Below the pieces are notes generated by a model. It ran no database searches. It saw nothing but the letters and a program-made list of their open reading frames with translations, and was not told the origin of the DNA. From Augochlora pura (lineage: Eukaryota; Arthropoda; Insecta; Hymenoptera; Halictidae), in NCBI RefSeq assembly GCF_028453695.1, contig NC_135774.1, positions 22,072,001 through 22,136,000 of the forward strand: 64,000 bases of DNA, in the 5' to 3' direction. Shown one piece after another: positions 55,754 to 64,000 of the stretch. The translations under genes were made by a program, and so were the position numbers. The stretch's first letter is position 1. Every line of letters starts with the position of its first letter.

Positions 55754-56939
55754 GTTTCGTTCCATCCCTTTGCGAGAGAAACCATTCGGATATTCTTGGA
55801 CAGCGCCGGCGTGAAAGAATCATCCCTCGTTCCTCCAAGCTCTTGACCGCACAAATTTTAATTGCGAAGACTCTCGGTGACGATTTATCTCTACTGTCTG
55901 TAAATAGTTTTTAGAAGCAGAAAGTTTGCTCTTGTTCTATTCGAACGGATCGAATTGAACGGCTATCGGTTTTCAAATAATTTGGTCGATATTAGAATTG
56001 GAATTCTCGAAAAAGAATTTTGCGATGTCGTGTCCCGAAGACCCTATGGCCCTATGGCTTCTCAGAGTGTCCTAGCGTTTCCCAACGGAGCAGTCCGGGA
56101 CGCGGTTGAAACGCGATGCGAGGCTTCTTGGTATGCTGGTGTTGGTGCGAAGCCCGATTCGAAGTCGGTTAATTAAACCAGTTCACGGCGTTTTCGCGGT
56201 TCGAATCGGGCCTACGTTCTCTGGCGATAGATCCACGGAAAGTTTTCCAGCATCGTACATGATTTATGTTAGACCGTAATCGTATTCGATTCTTGTAATC
56301 GAAGTTTACTTTATTGCTACAAAAAGAACAAATTACACGTATCTCCGACAAAGATAAATGGATCGCACGGCTAAAGGATAAAGGTGTGCACACGTACGCC
56401 TTGCCACCGACTATATCACATGTCCGATGAGACACGAGAGACCATTCTCGCCTGCTCGGGATACAGTACCGCTGTATCGTATAGTAAATAGTATAAGATG
56501 CCTGTGCATACGGGTACAACAGATCGGAGATAGCGTCGTTTCCCGCTTTCTCAAGCTTTCTTTCCTTCGGCGAAGGTTTACCTCAGGGTTTAATCAATTA
56601 TTAGTGTGTTCTATGCTGGACAAGGAAGTATGCGATGGAACGGGAAGCGTTCAGAAAAGGTAGAGCCCGCGTTCAAAACGCAGTTGTCTCCATTTTCCTC
56701 TGTCTATCTACTTATATTTCTCTCTTTCTCGTTATTGTTGTTCTTGTCTGGTCTTTTCTTCGGTAGCGTTGAAGGGCAGTGTTCGATTTCGGAATACGAA
56801 TTATAAAACTATCGCGTCGCAGTCTACCGATGGCTGTTTCGAGCCATTAGCGTACTCCTAAGGTCGAGCAGCAGCGATGCAATCGAAAACTTGCGTATCG
56901 GTATGGAATAGAACTAGCAGGAATGATAATGGTACAATA

Positions 56940-57112
56940 ATGGAAACAACGAGCAAAACAATGCGGACGCGATCCGAAGTTTCGATTTCATCGGTAACTG
57001 CATACTGTATCCCCTGTCATGGACAAGCGACAAATTTATTTTGCGACGTTTGTCAACGGAAACGTACTTTGTACTGCAAAACGCGAGGGGCATGACCACA
57101 ATTGTGGCACCT
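56940..57112 (+). pseudogene. B-box zinc-finger-like fragment with a frameshift
   Basis: The plus strand encodes YCIPCHGQATNLFCDVCQR then KRTLYC, with C-x2-C-x8-C-x2-C spacing like a TRIM/TRIM-NHL B-box. The expected closing histidines appear as EGHDHNCGTSTK only after a one-base shift, because the original frame stops soon after LYCKTRGA. A second expected cysteine is threonine. It looks like a decayed or single-exon remnant; a donor GTACTT lies at CAACGGAAAC, so a real short exon is not excluded. Confidence 0.35.
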
Positions 57113-57299
57113 CGACAAAGTTTCCGTGAATTTTCTACAGTCTAAGTAGCTCGCAGCTAATTCGTTCGCGCGTGCTGTTACACGCGATCGACGCATCCGT
57201 ATATGCTTTTGAGATCACACGCTTTCGCTTAAGCTGCATCCTATTTTTTTATCGTATAAATTACACGTTGGCTCTTTTCTTTTTTCTTCTTTCGTTGCC

Positions 57300-57311
57300 G
57301 CATTCTATCTC

Positions 57312-57350
<39 letters not shown>
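57300..57350. repeat. (CT)n microsatellite
   Basis: About 25 CT units lie in the Akh-cadherin intergenic region, immediately before the AT minisatellite. Confidence 0.9.
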
Positions 57351-57354
<4 letters not shown>

Positions 57355-57417
57355 TCAACACACATACACGCTCGCAAACACCATGTATACACGCTGCCTA
57401 TCTTGCACGTGTTCGTG

Positions 57418-57565
57418 ATATACAATATATTTATAATTATATATATTTATGTATATTTATAATTATATATATATTTATATATATTTATAATTATATATAT
57501 TAAGTATATTTATAATTATATATATATTTATATATATTTATAATTATATATATATATATATCGTA
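57418..57565. repeat. AT-rich minisatellite (TATTTATAATTATATATA)n
   Basis: At least six copies of an ~18-36-bp AT-only unit occur in tandem, with TATTTATAATTATATAT recurring, ending in an (AT)n tract. The units are self-complementary and could extrude as cruciforms. Confidence 0.85.
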
Positions 57566-59244
57566 CAAAAAGCTTACAAATTATTATCACATATATACGT
57601 GTACGTACGTGCGTATACGCGAACATAAGTACACGAATATATATATATTTATATGTGTGTACATATATGTATATATGTGGAGTCGTAGAAATTGTTTTCC
57701 GAGGCTGAGCACGACGAGCAACGATCGAAAAACTGGAAGAAACGAGAAAGTATCGAAGCCAGCAGCTTCCTAGATAAAAGCAGTTACTCTGAACACAGAC
57801 TACGCGGTCTCGGAATTAGCGGTGGAGATATTCTTTTTATTTCTGTTCGGTGTTTCACCAAGTTCTATTATGCTCTATTGCGTTCGATATCAATCAATTC
57901 CGGCTGCGTCATATTGTGACATCCATGATTTCATTTCGTTCCCACCTCATCTCCGTTACCGACATTCTACTCATAACTCGACTCTGTCTGTGAACTTCAA
58001 AAGACACGTTCGTGTCTTGGAAAAAATCGTATCTCGATCGTGCGTTTTCGTTCGCGTATTCTCGTTTAACTATATTTATACCTATTTACTCGTGCATGCG
58101 TACACTCTTACACTTTCCGCATACACGCATACATACGTACACGCAAGCACACGCCTGCGTGATTCCTAGCACTCGCAATCAGACCTTTTTATGCACAAAA
58201 TATTCTATCAGTTAAATAACGTGTTGACCCTAGTTCGTTTGCTCTCGGTTCCATCGATTTCGTCTCGTGGTGGAATTTCCAGGGTTAAGATAGAAGACAT
58301 TCTACTCGACTCCGCGGTGCGGTGTGATGCGGTGCGTTACGATATGCCGTGATGCTCACGCATACGTCACCTCTTATACTTCTGTAACGTAATGTTAAGT
58401 CTGAAAGTAGTATTCCGGAATTCTTGTAACTCGAATGATTGCCATACTCCGAGACACGCGGATGTATCGTTCCGCGAAGTATACACGCAGAAGTGGTTTG
58501 ACGATGTTCCACCGGATGTCGTCGATTCCAATAATTCCGTGATGCGGGCCAAAGAGATATGTACGGTATTGTTGGTCAAATCGGAAATGGCGCGATCTTG
58601 AACGCGAAACAACCAAAACGCTATATCTTTGTTACAAAAACACAGGGTATGGCCTGTTTCGCTAGTTCGCCTTGTCACGATGTCAATTTGCTGAGTAAGG
58701 TAAGATCAGGGTACGATTCGCTACACCTCTGTCTGCCGTTTGCGTTGTGACGCAGGCTTATCGACCAGCACTCGAGGGTCACGTAGGCCACTCTTTCGCG
58801 GTGTATAAATACCAATCAAAGCCCTAATAAAGAGTTCAGTTCATTACCAGAAGTCACGCTCTACGATTCTTTCCACCAGTACCTTCGATACATCTACGGA
58901 TTATCCAATCGTACTCGACTCTCCGTCGCGATAGGTCATACTACGGTTTGATTCTATTAGGGAAATTCGTCACTTTACGTAGTTTACAGCTAAAGCTTAG
59001 CCCGTGCTTAAAATCATTATAATTAAATAGAGTGAACATTCCACATCTACGCGTGTTCATTTATTTTATTTTCGTGAATTATCTCCCCCGTGACAGCGTC
59101 ACCCGTTGATCGATGTACGACGGTAACGATAGAACGCTGAGAGGTTCGATTCTGTCTCTGTTTCGCGCGCGTCCTTTAAGTACAAAATGCAAATGCGCTT
59201 GCGAGCGATTAGCGTCAGATCATGAGGTCCGAACGAATACAGGC

Positions 59245-62200
59245 TCAACACCAGCTCTCACTTTCTCGTTCTCCCACACCGTCGCTCTCTTCGTCGCTGG
59301 CTTCCTCTCCGTACATGTCGGCCAGCTTGCGGAATCGGGGCCCGAAATTCGAGAGGTAGTTGAATTTGAGGTCTCCGTCGTCAGTACCTGCAACCAACAG
59401 AATATTTTAATTAAATTGGCTCGACGTTGTGCCTTGCAATCTTTGCGTGGTACGTACAAGAAGCTAAAGACGATAAGGAACCCTCGGAGTTGCCCTCGCC
59501 TTCGTACGCGTAATGCCTGACATCATCGAACGGATTCGTGTCGGGATCTTTGTCGCAACTCTCCTTCTTGCCATCCAGAAAACCGCAAATGTCGGGCACC
59601 TCGTCGGGAGCTTTAACAGGATAATAGATTGTTTAAACGAATGTTGATCGTCAATTAAGAAAAACAGGTAGAGAAACGGGCTTACCTCTGCCCGACACTA
59701 TTTTCGAATCAATCGGAGGAGCATCGTAAATGGTTCGCAGGACGTTTAAGTCGTAACCTGTATCAACCTCGCCGCCTCCTTCGTCCTCATAATTAATTAT
59801 GTTTTCTCGAATGTCATCCATATCTTTGTAAAGGTCGTCTGTCTTGCGCCTATGTACCACCACTGCGAGCAACAAGATTAACAAAAACGCGATGCAGACC
59901 AAAATAGCGACTAGGAAGTTGGTGTCGATTCCAAAGGAGACCGCCTTGGCCATTCCATGGTTACAGCCTGGGTCCGCGTTCCTTGATAACGAGGGCATAC
60001 CCAGATTGTAGGTCTGAAACGAACGAGAATCGTTATACGAATCGGTAAAAAATCGAGCGACGAACAGGAACGTACGCGAGATATACCGCGGGGGGAAATC
60101 AAATTCAGGATATTACGTTTCCATTGAAAGTCATGTTGCGTATGCACCCGGTGAATCCTTTCTCTGTCGGCTTGTAATCCCATTGAAGCTGCGAAGCGAG
60201 CATTGCGAGATTGCTCAGAGTTCCCCCGATCTGCATCGGACCATTCACGTTCAAAAACTCGTTGGAGCCTTGTGGCGCGGTTAAGCTCATGCAGGCTGAT
60301 ATCCCACAATTGTCTACCGTCAGCTCGATTACCTAACGAACAGATAGAGAGAGATGAGCATGAGACGCTGCATGTCAGGATTACCATAAGTCGCTTACAT
60401 TTTTACTCCAAAAAACGTCTATCCTATGACTCTTGCCATCGGTGAGCAGTATCTGCTTCTGATCGAGACGTGCAGTTCCTGAGCCGTAGTCAACGTAAAG
60501 AACCGCATATCCTTGCTGCAGCTCGAGTGACATAAAGTCCTGAATGCCGACTTTGGGGCTGTACGTGATCGGGCCGAAGTAAAATACCAAACCGTTGTCG
60601 ACGTGGGGCGTGATCTCAAGACCTGTATACGATTGAATAGGATAAAGATAAAGACAAAAGAGAAGAAAAAAAGAGACAAGACCGACGTTACATACCCAAG
60701 TGAGACTCGTCGCAAGCTTGACCAGGCGGGGGCATCACGGCCCAGCCGTCGCCGTGAAAACCTATGCCGAGGACTTCGCATCTGGGTCCCTCGAAGGCAG
60801 GTGGACATTCGCATCTTTCCGCGAACGGAGTACCACCGTTCAGACAAACGATCGGCTCAGCCACGTGGCAAGTGCACTGCGGATCTACGACTGCTCGAAC
60901 ACCGACGAACGAACTGGTGTTTGTATAGACAGCATAGGGGATTGTACTGGCGTTCAAATAACTCCGACAGGAATCGTTGCAGTGTTGCTTCTCGAAAAGA
61001 CACTCGTCGATGTTGACCAGCAGGACATCTGTCCTGAGCTCCCTTTCGATATCCTTCAAATGCTGAGACAAAATTGTGTTGAGCTTCTCGGAGGCGAAGT
61101 AAGGACTGCCGTGAGCGGCGAATCGAACGTCCAGCAGATTCCTGTTGTTGTGATGTGGTGAATGGAGCACCGTGAACACGTCGACGTTTTCAACCGACGC
61201 GTTCAACATGTTGGCGACCCTCTCTTGGAAGATCTCCTTCTTGCTGACGCCGTACTCATCGGGCTCGACGAACTGTTCCGCGGTGATCCCGTGGAAACGG
61301 ACGGATCCAGATCTAGTAACAGCCTCTTCGGGCAATTCCTTCACAGTAACGTTCACGTACGCGGACACCTGATGACGTTGAATACGCTGGCTATGTTCTG
61401 TCACGAGAAACTTGAGCACAAATGTATCGTTCGAGGTGCCTGATAGCAACGTGATCATCCCCGTATCCTGGTTAAGATCGAACCCGTCGTGCGGCGGGTC
61501 CCAGGCAAAGTGCTTGTCGGGCAAGTCCCAATCGTCCGCGTCTTTCACGTAGACTCGTCCAATCTCAGTGTTGGGCGCTTCGCCTTTGTAGTTGTAGACG
61601 AATATGGAGCTGGAACCCTCGGACATCGGGTTGTCGTTTTCGTCGCCGATGATCACGGTCAAAGTAGACGTGCCCGTCATGGTCGGCTGTCCGTGGTCGG
61701 TGATCGCGATCGGAATTTCGTAACTCTTTCGTTGCTCGCGGTCGAATCGAACCAGGGCGTACAGATCGGCGCTTCGAATCTCGAATTTCTCGAGAATCTC
61801 GTCGTCTGCGCTGCTCGTATCGATGCTGAAATTGAACGGTGGTCCGTTCTCGTCAGAGTCGTAGTCGCGAGCCTTCAACTCTGTGATCCGGCCGGGGTCC
61901 CTGTTCTCTCCCCAGATCACGGGATAAGGCATGTCGAGGAAAGGAGCATTGTCGTTGATATCGATCAGCGTAATGTTGACTAGTACTGGGCTCTTGAGCG
62001 CGTTTGGAGATCCATCCTCGTCTACGGCCATCACAAGCACTGTCCACATCGAGTAGCCGTGCGGCGAGTCGCGATCTAACGGTTTCTTCAGCTTCAGGCA
62101 ACCAGTCTTGTCGATCTCGATCAGTGGCTGCTGATCCTCCTTTACTATGGAGTACGCGATATGCTGATCGGCGCTCCGGTCCTTGATGTCGGGATCGTAG

Positions 62201-63918
62201 GCGACCACAGTGGTGATGCAACCTGCGTACGGAAACCAGTTAACAACATAGGAATTTACGGATCAACGAACGGGCCGAAATTGGACACTTACCTTCGACC
62301 AATTTCTCCTCCTCGATGGTTGGATTTCTTTCAAAATCCACAAACTCTGGTCGATTGTCGTTCACATTCTCGATGAAGATTTTCACCTGAGCGGTATCGT
62401 TGTACAGGCCATCGAACGCCCTGACCGTCAGATTGTACTCCGTGATCTTCTCGTAATCCAGCAAGTTCTTCACGCGAATCTTGCCGGTGGTCTCCTCGAT
62501 AAGGAAGCTGTCGTCGGTGTTGCCGAATATGATGCTGTAGGTAACTGGACTGGCCGTGTCCGAATCGACGGCCTTCACCTCGGTGACCACTTCGTTCTGA
62601 TTAGCGTCCTCGTTAATCGGGTTCGTCGTGTATACCGCTTTGTCGAAATGAGGCGCGTTGTCGTTCTTATCCGCGATTTCAATGCGAAACACTTGCTGGC
62701 CCTTGTTGTGCTCGCCGGTTTGGAACAGCGAGCTGGGAGAATTGTCAATTGCAATCACCTTAACGTTGTACGTATCCTCTTTCTCTCTGTCGAAAGTCGT
62801 CAACGTGGTGATGTTCCCGGTGTATTTGTCGATGGCGAACAGATCTTTAAAATTGTCGAGCTCGTAGGTGACCTGTCGATGAAAACAACGAAGGTTTAAG
62901 TACCGTTTGACAGCTTCTGAAGCCTAAAGTCTGGACTCAAGAGTGTAGAAGTCTAGTGTTTAACAAAGAGTATAGCATAACGAGTACCTGATTGTTGGCG
63001 GACGTCCCATCCGCGTCGATCGCGCGGACCTGCATCACCGGCACTCCCGGCGGCTCGTTCTCGAGCACGCTGCCTTTTTTCATCTCGCGAAACACCGGGA
63101 TGTTGTCGTTGACGTCCTCCACCTCGATCTCGATCACCGTCTCGGCGGCCAACTGGTACTTGTTCTGCACTCGCACGATCAGCGAGTAAATCCTGTTGCT
63201 TTCGTAGTCGAGACGCTGGGCAAGTTTGATGTCCGCCACGTTTTTGTTCTGAATGATTCTGAACGACCGAACAAAAATTGTGTAAAGAAACATAGGCACG
63301 TCGATTGGCCAAGCAGATCAGATTCGAATAATGGATAAAAGATAGAGAATAATGTCGCGCTTACCTGAATGTATTCCCTTTGTTGGTCTGCTCGGTTCTA
63401 CCATTGACCAACATGAACAGGAGGCTGGTGTCGTTTGGGATGTTCGAGGCAGCCGTCAGCCTCTCGATGCTTCGATCGAAGTCACTGAAGTTTTCCTTGA
63501 GCAAGATCGGTCCCGGTGGCCTCTGCATGAACGTCGGAGCCTTCTTGTGCGACTCTACAACCCGTATGTCCAGATCGATTACGTTCGATTTCGGATTCTC
63601 GCCTTGGTCCATCGCGGTAGCCGTCATGCTGAACTTGTAGTCGGGACTTCTCTGCAAAGTGGACACATCGTTCGGTTCCGGTCGATTCGGATCGAGACGA
63701 TCTGGAACTATTCCTTTTTCGATACTCACGTCGATGGTCTGATTCAGGAATATCACTCCTGTTCGGCTATCTATCCGGAAGTAGACACCGTCCTCCTTCC
63801 TCTTTGGCGACAGACTGTAATGAACGACGGAATTGTTGCCGTCGTCGATGTCCGTGGCTGAGACTCTCATCACTTCGCTGCTCAACGGTAAGTCTTGCGG
63901 TACCGATTCGGTGTACGC
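59245..63918 (-). CDS. CadN: N-cadherin (CadN/CadN2-like), 3' portion
   Basis: Nine exons (63918-63365, 63258-62988, 62872-62293, 62222-60696, 60622-60399, 60332-60117, 60013-59686, 59610-59458, 59387-59245) give 1331 residues to the stop; the 5' part continues past the right edge. It is a single-pass adhesion receptor with cadherin repeats carrying calcium motifs (DADGTSANN, DKNDNAPHFD, DINDNAPFLD, DENDNP). A Cys-rich/EGF region (CLNGGTPFAERCECPP), one laminin-G domain and a transmembrane helix (FLVAILVCIAFLLILLLAVV) follow. The tail is the catenin-binding type (NYEDEGGGEVDTGYDL; RHYAYEGEGNSEGSLSSLAS; FNYLSNFGPRFRKLADMYGE). It functions in axon and photoreceptor targeting. Paralogue identity is uncertain. 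Confidence 0.92.
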
Positions 63919-64000
63919 CTACACGTCGTCCAAGGATTGCGAAGAATGCGCACGCACCGGCAATTTGTTGAAAATAAGTTAGAATTTCGAAAACAGTTCA

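Larger units (their letters stand above)
55754..59244. other. Intergenic DNA between Akh and the N-cadherin gene
   Basis: Only a B-box-like fragment near 56970 and microsatellites are recognised. No RNA gene is evident. Left-hand sequence probably contains Akh regulatory DNA; the right end should contain the cadherin 3' UTR. Confidence 0.5.

Noticed and set aside
61489..61983. Antisense open frames over the cadherin exons
   Set aside because: They are shadows of a real, well-conserved cadherin-coding exon on the other strand.
1..64000. tRNA, rRNA, CRISPR arrays and bacterial-style operons
   Set aside because: No convincing tRNA A/B boxes or cloverleafs, no rRNA cores and no regularly spaced unique-spacer repeats were seen. 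A covariance-model scan would be decisive for small RNAs.

Overview
The window is nuclear DNA from an insect, most likely an aculeate hymenopteran (bee or ant). Genes have introns with GT/AG borders. GC-rich intronic stretches full of microsatellites alternate with AT-rich islands holding mariner-type and TTAA-flanked transposon relics. The recognisable genes are typical insect ones. The hymenopteran placement is an inference from overall texture and from the adipokinetic hormone sequence.

Layout. (1) 1-9.3 kb: no protein gene; GC-rich unique DNA with AT-rich islands containing TTAA-bounded MITE-like elements, a non-LTR retrotransposon tail, mariner-type terminal repeats and a large foldback structure. 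(2) 9.4-36.5 kb, plus strand: one long gene for an anion-selective Cys-loop receptor of the pHCl/HisCl group, built here from 11 coding exons plus one phase-neutral cassette exon. Its introns hold a dead mariner with two nested TTAA elements and, from 27.8 to 33 kb, a dense pyrimidine-strand microsatellite cluster. (3) 36.5-42.5 kb: probable 3' UTR and intergenic DNA with a ~560-bp trinucleotide array. (4) 42.5-55.7 kb: compact housekeeping block. It contains Mss4/RABIF (minus), a methyltransferase-fold protein (minus), an SDR-like fragment, Orc1 (minus) head-to-head with PrimPol (plus), STARD7 (minus), and an adipokinetic hormone precursor (minus) whose ATG is split by an intron. (5) 59.2-63.9 kb, minus: the 3' nine coding exons of an N-cadherin gene that runs off the right edge.

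How the genes relate. Orc1 and PrimPol share a ~0.9-kb divergent promoter region and both act in DNA replication, so co-regulation is plausible. PrimPol and STARD7 are convergent. The receptor, AKH and N-cadherin genes are neuronal or neuroendocrine but show no sign of being a functional cluster.

I found no evidence of a bacterial-type system, CRISPR array, rRNA or convincing tRNA. The most interesting points are the cassette exon inside receptor loop C, the split-ATG Akh gene, the nested transposon archaeology, and an apparently BAH-less Orc1. Exon borders were read by eye from splice signals and reading phase; every assembled CDS keeps frame, but no transcript data were available.
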